64,000 nt of DNA, taken from the NCBI GenBank assembly GCA_015680685.1, contig MNCI01015561.1:1360472-1424471 (forward strand), read 5' to 3'. The notes under the pieces are model-generated. The model had not been told where the DNA came from and ran no database searches. It saw nothing but the letters and a program-made list of their open reading frames with translations. Positions within the stretch are counted from its first letter, which is position 1. Every line of letters starts with the position of its first letter. This DNA is from Gnetum montanum (lineage: Eukaryota; Streptophyta; Gnetopsida; Gnetales; Gnetaceae). Shown here one piece after another: positions 45,880 to 58,516 of the stretch. Position numbers and translations under genes: made by a program.

Positions 45880-48745
45880 AAGATGTTAGAGAAGAACAAA
45901 CAATCCCAACCAATAGAGGTTCCTGAGGCTCCAAAGAATCTTCTACTGCTTTAGGTACATGTGGTGGTTGAGGCAGTTGTGGTTATTTGACAATAGCTGC
46001 AATGTCTAGTGGAAGATGAAAGGCATCCAACAGTGCCTTCATCTTCTCCTCCTTTCCCCTAGGATTGTTCATGGTCCACACAGCATCTCAAATGTGGGCT
46101 GGAGTGGGAACATCCCATAGATAGGACATTATCGAGAACAACTCCTTCATGTTGATAAACTTAGCAGCAAAAAGTTTGCATTCAATACTGAACACTTTGA
46201 GAGGATTCTACAACTTTGAATAGTCATTCATCCTTCTAGTCAAGTTCTCAATAGTTTATCTTTGATTAGTGAATCATGCCCTGAGAACCTCAAGTTCAGC
46301 ATTAGTAATCTCAAGCTTTTTCTTGGTCTCCTTATGGGTTTCAAACTCTACCTCATACAATAAGTATGAGCAGACCACTTGCTTCTCTAACTCTGACCAT
46401 AGCCATCCAGTAGTCAACATTGCTAGGTTTACATAACAAAGATTAGAAAGCTCAATGTACTCCATCATCTCCTTGATTTGTAGTTCTTTCATATGGATTT
46501 TTGCTTTGTTGTAATCATTGAGCCCATCAAAGAAGGCTGCCAGACATCACCTCCTTCCTTGAGCTACTAGATGACCTCCTTGACTTTTGCCTTCACCATA
46601 TGGATTTGTTTTTCACTGATTTATTTCTGTAGACTAAACTAATCTCTGTAATGATTCTTAACTCTTTTAAATTTGAGAGCCTCATTCTTCTAGGTGGCTA
46701 CCTCTATTGCAGATTTTTGGCGAAGGGCTCAAAATTCCTCCATGGAGAGATTTCTACTTTTAGCTACCAATCTCCTCAATTCAACATTCACTCTAGCTAG
46801 CTACTCCAACTATTGATGGATAAATTCTTGCATTTTTTGCTTCTACACATTACCATTCCATAGGCAATGATTCTCTACGATCAAGATTTCATTCTCATGA
46901 TGTGTCTGAACCAAGTCCTTCTGAATGGTGTATGTCTTGGCATTGACCATAGACTAGTTAAAGATGGTTGTCTCCTTTGCGTTATTAACCTATTTAAGCC
47001 TATCTTGAAGCTATTAAAAAGATTCATCACATGTCAGCATAGGGTTAAGAAACATAGGATCAACAAGGCAGACTCTTAATTCAGCAACCTCTACAACCAA
47101 GCATTGGTTTTGAGATTGAGCTATTTTGAGATATCCATATGATATTATGCTCTTGTCCCTTGCTTCAAGTAGCTCTAGCTGGACTACGGTGATGGTATCT
47201 AAAAGATCAAAGATATTTGAAATTGGTTTCCCAATTCCCACTAGTCAGTCCAACAACTCCTCATGCTAGGCTACACTCAATTTATCACGAATTGTTCCTA
47301 TGGATGTTTGCACATCTCTGAGTGCAGAAACATTTGGTACAGATGCCATAGATGTAGTTAATTCCTTAACAATTCTATCAGCAACCACATATAATAATGT
47401 CTCCTACTCATGGTGCTGCATCACCAAGACAGTTGTCCCCTCACCCTTTTCCAGATGCACTGAAAAAGTAGCAGCATTCCTAGAGATTTTTGGGAATTTC
47501 TACAATTCAGAGAGATATACCATTACCTCCCAAGCATCAATATTTGATATCACGGGCAACCACATTCATTAGGATAAGAAAATTGATCCACCTTCTTCCA
47601 TCTAATTGATGTTTCAAGCCACTTCATTAAGGTGACTCATTGCTAGATGATACATAGATGGATCACCACCACTCTTTCCTACTTGCTGCTCTTGCTCACA
47701 CAAGAGCTGCTCTCAGATCTCACACATGTGCTCAATGGCAACATAGGCTTCTGAAGTTGTTCCATAAGTGGGTAGTGGAGGTGGTGGTCATTGCTCTTCT
47801 TCTTGGATGATCTTGGTAGGCACCTTATCTTTCATCACCTTTACCTAGAAAGTGGATGGAGCATGTTGTACAACATCATTTATGTAGTGTGTTATGCCTT
47901 CCCTCTTGCATAATTTTTTGATGAGGCATGGGAAGGGGAGTTCCTTCCTTCCACATTCATTTTCTTTAAATTAAGTTTCTATCCTAAGATAGATCAACTG
48001 TGAAAGGTTGACAAGGAATTGACCACTTAGAGCATCACACGCACAAGCAGAGAAGGTTGTGATCTTGGTTGGCCTCACCATTGGATTGAGGTGGAAGGCT
48101 ACAATCTTGAAGTATGCACACTCTACCATGGTCAACATGCCAAACTCCTTACGTTTGACTCCATAACATTACTATGTCCATTTCTTCTTGATGCTAGGAT
48201 TTGCTTGCATGGAGATTTTTGCAAGGTTGGCCCTAGTTTTGGTTAACCCAAGGACCTCTACAATGGCTTTCACCAAGTAGGACACCAAAATGTCCTTGAT
48301 TTTGACCATTGAACTAGCCTACTAATTTCTTTAGAAGAGATATGTCTCTCCCATGTACCACTCCCCACTGGAAGTGATTGTGGGCCACATGGGAGAGTTC
48401 TACAATTGAGTCATAACTTCTAAAGGTGAAAACTCCAAGAAAGGTCTAAAGTTTAATTCTTGAAGTATAGATCTCTAGACCTCCTTGTTCATGATTTGCC
48501 TAAGGTAAACTTATGTTAATGTCACCTCAAGGTTTGGTCTCAGTTCAGGTGCCTCATCTTAGTGAGATTGTTCTGTTGCAATAACTTCTTAAGAAATTTG
48601 TATGACAGACTCCACTTTGGGATCCTTCCAAAGAGGTCCTGTGGCATGAGTCTCTACTTACTCATGGGGTTGTTCTTGGCCCCTTCCCATTCTTGGCTAT
48701 CTGTCCCTTGGTTAGGACGATCCTCCTTCTTGCACATGCTTTCCT
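45880..48745 (-). pseudogene. A4 ORF3 (env-position gene)
   Basis: About 950 codons from an ATG near 48745 to about 45880, broken by stops and shifts. The N-terminal third contains RPNLEVTLT, GEWYMGETYLF, FLVNLSQLI and RKELPFPCLIKKLC, all shared with A2; this resembles the putative plant transposon protein domain found in extra ORFs of Athila/Tat elements (inference). The rest (for example 47014-47241, 46274-46492) is Leu/Glu/Lys/Gln-rich with heptad-like spacing, so a long coiled coil is likely. No signal peptide or transmembrane helix is seen. A U3-like TATA module lies about 465 bp upstream. Confidence 0.7.
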
Positions 48746-50840
48746 TTAGGTGTCAGTTGTTGTCAAAACATAACCAAGGATTAGCATTTAATGTGTAACT
48801 TATAACATTTAAGAACCTTTTCCATTAGGCAATTACACTTAGGCTAAGTTTTGACCATGGCATATTGATTATTTTATTATTATTTTATTGATTTTTTTCA
48901 CTTAGAATGTCACTGGAACTTGTTGGAAGGATTTAACTCTTATAATTTGATGTTTTAATATTGATTTCTTTATTAAACCTTTGTGGGAGTTAGAAATTTC
49001 TCCAAAAATATTTTCATTAAAAACTAAAGGTTTGTGGTCCCCACAATAAAGAGCTTACCTTCAATAGCTACAGGGTCAAAGAACAGAGTGAATTGGACAA
49101 ACATTTAGGAAAATATGGCTCCTAGAAGGTTCTAGGCTCTAAAAATTTCAAAAACTCCCCCCTCATTTATGAGCAAATGTGAAAAATGCTAAGTGTTGCT
49201 GCCTATTTATAGGTGGGCGGACCCTTGTATCAATGAGATCCTATATAGGGGGTCCTATTTACATATGGGCTTTTCGACAAGTACCCCGTCTATGGAGTTG
49301 ATGTCCAAAACTTCCACATTAAATATCTTCAAAATACAAGGAGTTTTCTTGTGAAATTGATGTCTATGGAGAGTGAGAAAAGCCATGAACATGATGGAAT
49401 ACTTGAGGAGGGACTATTAATGCTCAAAATTTGGGAAATTGGAGAATCAAATTCATTGGAGAAGATGCCTTAAGGAGCATACAATTGGATGCATCGATGG
49501 GGCGCACAAAAGATTTGATTACAAAAATGCCTAAGGATAAGAAAATTAACTAGCCCAATTGAGAAATATGCAAGTTGTCCTCCCCATAGTAGGCACATGT
49601 CCTTTTTTCCCTTACATAACCTCAACTAAGGAGTTCGTGGGCCCCATAATTGGTTAATAGTTATGAAAAGTTAAGGACCAAATCTAGAAGAATCTATCTA
49701 TGAATTTTGACACTTCAAACTAAGACATTGAACAAGAACATGGACAACCAATATTGAGGTGAGTTATGGAAAGGATTGATGGATAAGAGAGAAAGTGGAA
49801 TGGAGTTTAGAATTGTGGTCACACTAAGTCCCTTGTGCATTTCATGATTAAATTACCTAATAAAGTTCATCCCTAGTCCAGATCAAAACCAATAACTTTC
49901 AATGACTTCACATCACTACTCTAAGATTGATCTACCTCCTCAAGATACAACAATGCTCACACAAATCAATCATGATTTCTTAATTCAGAAGAAAAGAGAA
50001 GTAGGAAGTGAGAAAGGGCTTTAGTTAGATGGGACCTTTAGGCATGGGTAATATGTCTTTTTAGTCCCATTACCAATGCTTGTAGCCCATTATTTTGTCT
50101 AAGGGATGTGCTTTGAATTTGCATCATGTTGTTCTTTCTTTTTCTTTTTCCTTTCTCTCTTTTTTTTTTTTTGAATTTTATGTTTTTATGGTTTTTTGAA
50201 TGGGAACCACATCATGCAAAGACTTATTCAACTTCCTGTTATTGGTTAACGCAAAATGGTAAGAAATCCATGAAAACACTCATGCACTCAAGTAAGTAGA
50301 GAGGTACAAAGAGCTTTGAATCCCCTTGAAGTCACACCCTATTCAAACCTTTGAATCTTTTCCAAGTTTGAAAACTACTAAGGTCACAAATTCATTAAAG
50401 TGTTATTAATGAGAAAGGGACCTCATATTTCCAAAACAAGAAAAACCATAGAGTTTGTGAATGGGTGGATGATGTGGACTCACTGCCTATTCCATGAAAA
50501 AGAAAGTTTGTCTTAGCTATCAATCACCAAAATTCAAAAATAGAAACTAGACATTAGCAATCAGAAACATTAAGTACAACCACTATTAGCAAATAGCTAT
50601 AGCATCACTATGTCCTATTGGAAAAAAAACATTTTATTAGAATAAAAGAAGAAAAATTCATACCAAAATAAAGTAAAATATGAAAGAAACTATAAAATAT
50701 TCAAGAAAGTCAAAACGTACTAATGATGTTGTAAAACAAAAATTAGAAAAATAAAACAAAAAGGTTCAAAAATTGAGCCACTTTAATTGGTTAGCATAGA
50801 TGGCCATATTTTTCATGACTAAGTTGAAAGGAGGAGATCT
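48746..50840 (-). other. A4 spacer between integrase and ORF3
   Basis: Non-coding. Plus-sense order: PPT-like GGTCCCCACAATAAAG (49036), internal TATA module (49204-49330), GTCCTCCCCATAGTAGGC (about 49577), GGCATGGGTAATATGTCTTT (50041), CTAAGGGATGTGCTTTGAATTT (50099), T tract (50160-50173), CCACATCATGCAAAGACTT (50206), CCCCTTGAAGTCACACCC (50322) and TTTTCATGACTAAG (50808). Confidence 0.65.
49204..49330 (-). promoter_or_regulatory. A4 internal U3-like promoter module
   Basis: Minus CCTATAAATA (49204-49213) is identical to the LTR TATA boxes of A1 and A2. Upstream in element sense are short repeats (ATCAATGAGATCC, GGAGTTGATGTCC) of the LTR U3 type. It sits 465 bp upstream of the ORF3 ATG and is correctly oriented. 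Function is inferred. Confidence 0.55.
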
Positions 50841-52040
50841 AAAAACTTGAGTGAGGTTGTCCATCCGATGAGTTGTTGCTTGCACTGGCTTGCTTGGGCT
50901 CATGGAAAGGTTTTACTTGCTGCATGTTGACTAACTACTTTTTGTTTAGGCTTTCAAGTTTGTAGATCAACATGGTCCTAGAAGAAAAGTTTTCATAAAT
51001 GATATAAGGCCCTTCCACAATGTTTGAAACTTAGTTCATTGAGCTACATGTGTGGGGTTTTAGTAGAGGACCTTGCCTCCAGGTTGAAATTTAACTTTCC
51101 TTATCCTAAGATCAGGGCATTTTTTATTGAATGCCTCTGCACTTCATTCAAGGACAGGGCCACCAATCGATTCTCATCTCACACGTTAAGGTTGATCAAT
51201 TTTTCTTTTTATACTAGGCTTAGGTCAAGATCTAAGTCACACACTATTGAAAGTGTACGAAGATCAGATTGAATGGAAAGAGTTGGAAGTTTTCTGTACA
51301 CCAACTCATAGAAAGAGTAGCCTATAGGGAGTTTCCCTGTGAAGTAGTAGGTTGATAGGGCATCGTTAAGTTTCATGCTCCAGTCTCTTCTATATATGCT
51401 TATTGTTCTCATTAAGATTTTTTTGATCTCCCTATCGATAATCTTTACTTGAACACTGGCTTGGGGGTGGTAGGGTGTTATTAGTTTATATTAGACCCCC
51501 AACAATTGCATGAGCTTGCCAAAGGTAGTACCTATAAAATGAGTACCAGTGTTGAACATTAATACACATGGCACTCCAAATTTGTTTACAACATTTTGTT
51601 ATATAAACCACACAATAGTAGAAGATGTACAATTATTGACAGCTACTACTTCTCTCCATTTGGTATAATAGTCAACATCAACTATTATGTATGCCTTTCC
51701 ATTTGATATGGATGTGATGGGATCCATGAAATCTATGTCCCAGATGTTAAAGGATTGTAGTGGTTGGATCCACTATTGAGACTCCTCCATTTGAGCATTC
51801 ATCCCACCATTTCATTGATAGTATTCATAAGAGAAAACAAATTGATGAGCATCCCTGAAGATTATTGGTCAATAATACCCTACCATCAAGATCTTAATGG
51901 TCATGCATCTCCTTGCATATTAGCCCTCACAAGGGCCCTAATGAAAATCTTGGAGAATGTGTAATTAATCAGTATCATGGATACACCAACGAACAAGGCC
52001 ATCAGTGCACACCTTGTAAAGGTGTCCATTGATTTCCATG
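50841..52040 (-). pseudogene. A4 integrase
   Basis: The first catalytic Asp is kept in IWDIDFMDP (about 51735). The second is Asn in LMFNTGTHF (about 51551) and the Glu is Lys in VQVKIIDRE (about 51447), so the enzyme is doubly dead. The zinc domain near 51870-51970 (YARRCMTIKILMVGYY) is readable, with FSYEYYQ in place of the CysxxCys. The open block 51209-51412 covers TISIYRRDWSMKLNDAL and GYSFYELVYRKLP. The C-terminal part to about 50850 is frameshifted. Confidence 0.75.
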
Positions 52041-52760
52041 AAGCATTTGGCCTTATGAAGAAACTGTTGTTTCTTTTAGTGGTCTAACTCTTGTGGCATC
52101 TCCTAAGTAACAAGATTAGTGAAATGTCATCATACCACTTAGGTTCATTAGGCACTTGTTCATTTATTACACCAACAAAGAGGAGTTCATCAAGAAATTG
52201 ATTAGAAAGTAGGCTCTCATCCTCTTTTTTGTCCCATCATAACCAAGACAAGTGCTCAGCGACGATGTTCTCAATTCTCTTTTGATCTACCATTTTAAGA
52301 TCGAACTCTTATAAGAGCACCAACCACTGTATGACATGGGGGCTCACTGTTGGCTTGTTCATGAAGAAGAAAATGGCACTATGATCAATGTTCACAAATA
52401 CCTTGTATCCAAATGTAGAGTGCCTGAATTTCTCCAAAGCATGTACCATTGACATTAGCTCTTTTTCTATTGTGGTGTAACTGAGCTATGTACCCATAAT
52501 GCTACAACTTGCATAATGGATATAATAAGGACATTTCTAATCATTCAACTACATAAACATAGCTCCCAAGGCATAGTTTGATGCATCCATCATGATGTGA
52601 AATGGATGGGACCAATCAGGTGCTCATAGAATTGAAGTTTCTACAAGCTTCTCCTTAAGCTACTAGAATTTCTTTTCACATTCATTGGTCCATATGAATG
52701 AAGCATCTTTATTTGTAAACTTGATCAATAGTTTAGCAATCTTAGAGAAATTCTCTATAA
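52041..52760 (-). pseudogene. A4 RNase H
   Basis: MMDASNYAL (about 52585) gives the first acidic residue; beyond it the frame shifts and several stops follow, so the other acidic positions are not all readable. It aligns along its length with A5 26621-27290. Confidence 0.65.
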
Positions 52761-53490
52761 ATTACTAGTAGTAGCTAGTGTGTCCAAGAAATGATCAGAC
52801 ATCTTTGATAGTTTCTGGTTGGTAGGTTATTCTCTAGATGATTCTAATCTTTTTAGGGTCTACCTTAATCCCTACTTAAGAAATTCTATGCCCTAACACA
52901 ATGCCCTCATGGACCATGAGATGGCTCTTCTACCAATTAAGCTAAAGATTTATCTCCAAACACCTTTTAAGCACTTGCTCAAGGCAATCCAGGGCTTGCT
53001 CAAATGTAGCATCATAGGTGGAGAAGTCATTCATAAATACTTCCATCCCACTACCAATATGTTGTTAAAAAATACTAAGGACAAGGCATTAGAATGTTGC
53101 AAAAGCATTACAAAAACCAAAAAGGCATCTTATTATATGCAAAAGTCCCCCATGGACTTGTGAATGTTGTTTTGGTATGTTCTTTTAGCATGATCTGAAT
53201 CTAGTTATAGCCACTATAACCATCTAGAAAGCTGTAATAATAATGCCCAAAGATAGTATCCAACACCTGGTCCACAAATGATAATGGAAAATGATCTTTA
53301 TAGGTCACCATGTTTAATAGCCTAAAGTCAATATAGATCCATCACTTATCACCTTTCTTTGGTACAATTACAAATGGTCTAACCCACTCATTATCTACAA
53401 TTGGATAGATGAACCTTGCATTGAGGAGTTGTTCAATTTCCTCATTGACAATCTACTTCAATTTGGGGTTTAGCCACTGCTGTACCTACC
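52761..53490 (-). pseudogene. A4 reverse transcriptase
   Basis: FIYPIVDNEWVRPFVIVPKK (about 53390), IDFRLLNMVTYKDHFPL (about 53310), SFLDGYSGYN (about 53225) and a broken FGLCNA segment (about 53110). The catalytic box is FMND (Asn codon at 53020-53022), the same change as in A5. Stops occur at Gln and Trp codons, and a frameshift lies in the FGLCNA region. Confidence 0.75.
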
Positions 53491-54560
53491 TCTTGAACTT
53501 GATGGGAGGATTAGTATAGATGTGATGTTGGCATATCCTAGGATCAATCCCAGTGGGTTCATGATATAACCAAGCAAAGGTTTTTGGCCATTTGTTAACC
53601 ACATTTAGTAGCTTTTCTTTTTGTTCAAGAGAAAGATTGGCATTGATTATTACCAACTTGTCAATTTTCAAGAATTCATACTCCATGCTAACAAGTAGAG
53701 TTTTCAACTCTAAAGACTCCTATTTAAAATTGCCAAGGATTTCCAACTCTTCTTAATAAGTATCATCAAGTTCATCATTAGAGAGTTGGTGATGAACTTG
53801 CTCCAATTCATCCATGCCTTCAACATAGGCACAAGTTAAGCTCTCAGTTGATTCCATGAAAAGTGTATTACTTTTATGATTAATTGTCAATCACTAGGTG
53901 CCCTCTTGCTTTGTGGTTGCTGCATACAAGAAATTTTGAATTTAAGATTCATCTACATACTATTTGCATGCTCTGATTAATATACTTTTGATAAACCATA
54001 ATTTCTGCATACAATTTCACCCTGTATCATTGTATACAATGCATGGAACTCTCTTCTTCTTAATCTTTCCAAAATAATTTCCCTTGGAAATTTCCAAGGA
54101 AAGATCTCTAATGTCCATTCGTGCATCAATAATACTTAATGAATCCCTTCCTATTATGATTGGGAAGTCCCCCTTGCAGTTGTCAACCTTGATCATGAGG
54201 AAATCTGTAAGATAAGACCACCTATAAATAGTGGTCATAATGTCCTCCACCAGTTCCAAGGAAATAGTGATGGACTGATCTACCAATTCTAAACAAATGT
54301 TGCTCTTCTTAAGAGGAGGTAGGTTCCAAGCTTAATACATTTCATGAAAAATCAAATTGATACCAGAACCTAAATCCAGAAGAGCCTTGCATGGCTCATT
54401 CCTAGCAATCTACAAATAAATGAGGGGACTTCTAAGATCAGCTCCTTTCCTTGGAAGGTTATCAACCTTGATCCAATCAAATACAACATGGGTTAACATG
54501 ACTATATGGACCTTGGGAGGTGTTTAGTTTGAAGGGTTCTCAAAGGAATAGATGTAGAGG
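53491..54560 (-). pseudogene. A4 protease and linker
   Basis: The protease has ALLDLGSGINLI (about 54370), the clearest active site of the family, with Asp-Leu-Gly. The block 54017-54286 contains FPIIIGRDSLS and CIVYNDTG. The linker (53486-53890) has MDELEQVHHQL, and the open block 53486-53707 ends with GIDPRICQHHIYTNPP before RT. The linker role is unknown; it is conserved in all copies that keep it. Confidence 0.75.
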
Positions 54561-56951
54561 ATGAAGGAGACATAAGATGACTAGCCACATGAGTCGGTGA
54601 GGGCTTTATAGGGCTATTGGTTTAGAAAAATGGTCTTTTTCTGGGTCTAGGTTCTAAACCACTCAGCAGAGAAACCAATTCTAAGTTAATAGCCCTAGTA
54701 GCATTACATTGTTATAGCTGCATGGGAATCTTGCCCTGCATGGATGGAGAAGGCAGTAACTGGGTTGAGGATGGAGAGATGTGTGCAAAAGGATGAGGAG
54801 GGTATCGATAAAATGAAGACTCTCCTTCAGGAGATGGAAAATGAGCTCTATAGTACTTCAAAGGGTAGTAGTGATGCTAAAAAGAAGCATGATTGGAAGA
54901 GTCACATGGAGACATTGGTTGCTGAATATAGTACCCATACAGATCTAACTACCTGTAAGGGTATTACTACCTTGGTGGTGACATCCCCCAAGACTGTGGA
55001 TGCTACCACTACTGGTACTACTCATATGATTGTGGTGGAGCTTCACTTAGATAATAAGCTTGTTGTTGGTGAAACTACCTAGGATTTCCTTGAGGATAAG
55101 GTAATCTTCTATGTTCTTATCTTCTTGCCAGCCTAGGATTCATAGCATACACCCTAGATTCCTGCAAGTCTAACACAATAGGATAACATCTCTTAGAATG
55201 TTTATATTAGTATATGTCACACCCACCATCATCATCTGATATAGACTCCACCTCTTCTATTGTATCAACTTTGTTCTCACCCCTTTGGTAGGTACATTTA
55301 GCTTCCTTCCTTCTCTTGCGATCACAATCACTACCTTGCTCTTTGGATTCCTCTATAATTTTCAAAGCAGTTTGGAATTTTTCATCCAACAATTCCCACA
55401 TTTTGTCCACCTTAGTCAAAATTTCAGAAATATATTTTTGAATCAGTAAGGTTTTTCGCTACACCACTTCATCAAGTGGTGCCTCCCCCTCACTATCATA
55501 AAATTGGACCTTCCATTTTCTGATGGAAGAATCTTAGTCATATTCTTTAGCATTTTCCCATTTCTTCAACTCTCCTTCTTCTTTTTCAATCTACTCAATG
55601 AGCCTTTGAATCTGATAGACCCTTAGTTCTAATAGTCCCCCTTCAGCATAGATCCCAAGGATTTTCCTTATTTTTGATTAAAGCCCATCTATGATATGGC
55701 GAAGTTACTCCCATTGAGAATAATCATGGCTATGACATCTATGCAAAAGGGAATAATACCTATCCATGGCTATGTCCAAGGGTTCATGTGTTCCTTGTTG
55801 CCAACATTGGATTTGCTTTCTCAAATTGAACACTCTAGAGTACATATAATATTTGTCATTAAATAGCTCAAGGATCATATTCCATCTGCAAATTGATTCT
55901 AGCTTGAAAGAGTAGTACCAACTTTCTACTTCTTTTGTGAGTGTCTTGGGAAATAGCTTAAGTTTTTTCCAGTCATTCTTTATGTTCTACAAGGCACAAG
56001 CATTGTGAAAGGCTTGAAGATGGGTCTATGGATCTGAGTTATATTCCTCCCCAAATCTAAGAATATTATTCATATCCAACCTCTTGATTCTACTATCTTT
56101 CACATGCTTAGTTGGAATTCTACCTCTATGATGTTCAACATGCTTCGAGTTGTAAGCAAAGGCTCATCTTCATCATGATTTTGATGATACCTATGATATC
56201 TTCTACTACTCCTTTGGTCATGGCAAGGCCTACAATCATTATCCTTTCATTCACCTCCATCACAATTTCATCCCCTGTAGTTTCGATTAGATTCAAAAGA
56301 AAAAGAAGAAGATGTAGATGAAGAGGATGAAGAGGATGAAAAGGAAGGAGGACTATCATTGTCATGGTGTTTGTCATCTTCTTATTTCTTTTCATGACCA
56401 AAATTAGCAGGTTTATCATCATTATGATGCTTGCTCGAGTCCCTACCTTGACTCCCACTTTTTTCTAAACCTAGATTATTGATAGTGAATTACATGTTCG
56501 GGTTCAAGCCCCCTTCATTAGAGTCAAGGGGTTGAGAATCTTCATGTTGAAAACCCTTAGAGGAAGGGTACTTCTTATTATTTTAATTCAACAAGAATAA
56601 GGATTTAGTAAACTATTTCCCCTTCATAGCTTCATGGCGCTTCTTTTGGTGTTGATCTCTTTTGCATTGTATTTCAGTGGGATGATAATCCCGATAGTTA
56701 TGGTCTTGCACAATGTATTCATCATGGAGATCCTGGATTTCCAACCTCTTAAGAGTTTGAAGCATCATCCCAGGAACAAATCAATTGGGTAGTAATGCAA
56801 CCTTGCTCTCCATGTCTCTCCACCATAGCTTTTCATCTTGATGTAGGATGAAGGTGAAACTGAGTGCAAGCTCATCTGGATGAGTGTACACCACTTTGAA
56901 TTCTTGGGGCATAGGCAATTTTGATTCATCATGCCTATGAGAAGAAGACAT
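54561..56951 (-). pseudogene. gag: A4 gag
   Basis: ATG at 56951 (MSSSHRHDE), 143 bp inside the PBS. The N-terminal block reads FKVVYTHPDELALSFTFIL and WWRDMESKVALLP, aligned with A3. A Ser run with His/Asp/Lys/Arg-rich flanks (about 56270-56420) is followed by the broken gag domain (about 55870-56060). A knuckle GCDIY*YKHSKRCYP at 55162-55232 is more decayed than in A2 and A3. The plus-strand 54744-55082 and minus-strand 56135-56458 open frames are shadows. Confidence 0.75.
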
Positions 56952-57093
56952 TTTGGATCAAAAGAAAAATTCAATGTGATTTAGTTATAATTATTATTTT
57001 TATTTTTTGAATGCTTGTGACTTTAGGGTTCATTCTAGCAATCTTAAATAATATTCACTAAGTCCTAGATAGCACATGTATCAAACTACCAAT

Positions 57094-57110
57094 CCCCAAT
57101 AACAATGCCA
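57094..57110 (-). other. A4 primer-binding site
   Basis: Plus-strand CCCCAATAACAATGCCA, a decayed form of tRNA-Asp CCCCGGCAACGGCGCCA, one base from the LTR. Confidence 0.7.
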
Positions 57111-57111
57111 A

Positions 57112-57998
57112 TGATGAGCGATAAGTAGATCCTATGTCCAACCATATGAATCACTAGGCATTCACCCCTAATTTGGTCAAATTCCATGGACTTATAGCCT
57201 TCTAAGTACACTAGTCTCTAAGAAGTGAAACTAACCATTGCAATTGTTATCTTCCCACTTATACTTGTGAAATGTAAAGGTATGGTTAAGGGCAATTGAG
57301 GCATATGATTTCTATCATTTTTACATTTTATGTTCTAAGTTTCTTAAGAATAAAGAATACAGAATGAAAGGTATTTCATTTCTAATTTAATAATCCTAAC
57401 ATAAGCATCTATCCCCACTTTCTATACACATTCTAAACATGTTTAACACTACTGGGTTATCAAACATTAAGCATTACTGGGATTAACAAGTGTCAAGCAT
57501 ATGTTTGAAGTGGTCATACTAATGTGCTTAATTAATCACTATTTAATTTATCTTAGTGCAGCTTAATTAATTACTTAATTACTTAAAACTTTAAAGGAAA
57601 TTTCTTAAAATATTAAATGCATAAAGAAAATAATTAATGTATTTCAAAGTGTTGTAAGGTTTATCAAAAAGCTTGTCTTTATTCTTGCACACACTACTAT
57701 GCTTAGGTACAATAGTTCTCGAATAAAGATTTTTATACTCTTTGACTCCTACTACAAGTACTTAGAAAAATATTCTAACTTCTAAATGACAAAATTACAA
57801 GAGCTTCACTACAACCTGAGACTTTATGCTATAAATGTGGCTGGTGAGTGTATATTTATGGGCAAAATAGGGAGCCTGATCAATAGATATGCATCAATGA
57901 GTCAAACCTTATGCTGATGGGATCATGTTAATGAGATCCTATTGATAGGGTCACGTCGACAGCATCCTGTGGATGCATCCAACCTCAATGCTTCATCA
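57112..57998 (-). repeat. A4 5' LTR
   Basis: It starts TGATGAGCGATA and ends CTTCATCA, 887 bp. A decayed TATA box (minus CCCATAAATATA) lies at 57851-57862. Confidence 0.95.
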
Positions 57999-58003
57999 AT
58001 TAT
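57999..58003. repeat. Target duplication of A4, right copy
   Basis: ATTAT, identical to 44754-44758. Confidence 0.9.
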
Positions 58004-58424
58004 CAACTTTATTTTTCATTTTAATTTGGATTGCAGAGTTAGAGAAATTTATTTCCATTTATCTTGAATGACCAATCAAAATCTTCAATTTATTATTTAA
58101 AATATATTTGAATGGTCATTTAGAAAGAAACATTAAGTTTATTGGTTTATGTTAGATTAGAATGTGATTATCTTTTATTGTTCTTACCCTTACTTTGTTT
58201 TCCTAGGCATTCAAGAATTTTTGGTGCAATTCACAAAATACCACGTGCAACTCTCTCCCCCATGATTAAGTCGATTACTCCATGAGCAAAAGAAAATAAG
58301 AGTGGCCCAAATTGGACTTGCAGTGAGGAAGATATGGAGATTTGAATGTTTAGAAGTTAGAAAAAATAGCATGAACTCTAGAGGCGTGAAATGAGAAAAT
58401 GAAAAAAATTTCTAATGGTCTACA

Positions 58425-58516
58425 TATATATATAGATTTTTATAAGAAATATATCATAAATATGACATTGTGGATATGATATCGTAGGGTCTCATATATC
58501 ATATATACGATATTAT
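58425..58516 (-). promoter_or_regulatory. B internal U3-like promoter module
   Basis: Minus-strand TATATATA (58425-58435) preceded in element sense by GATATC-type repeats (GATATGATATCGTAGG, ACGATATTATTG). The B LTR U3 (35392-35465) has the same repeat type, whereas A2 and A4 have another type in both places. Function is inferred. Confidence 0.5.

Larger units (their letters stand above)
44759..57998 (-). mobile_element. A4: full-length Athila-like element with ORF3
   Basis: This 13.2-kb element is complete in structure: 5' LTR (57112-57998), PBS, gag, protease, linker, RT, RNase H, integrase, spacer with internal TATA module, ORF3, PPT, 3' LTR (44759-45665), and a perfect ATTAT duplication. 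It lies about 95 bp upstream of the ORF3 start of B. LTRs differ at many positions, more than those of A3, so the insertion is old. RT and integrase have lost catalytic residues. Confidence 0.95.

Noticed and set aside
45880-48745. Retroviral envelope gene
   Set aside because: Position fits, but no signal peptide, cleavage site or membrane segment is visible; the C-terminal part looks like a coiled coil.
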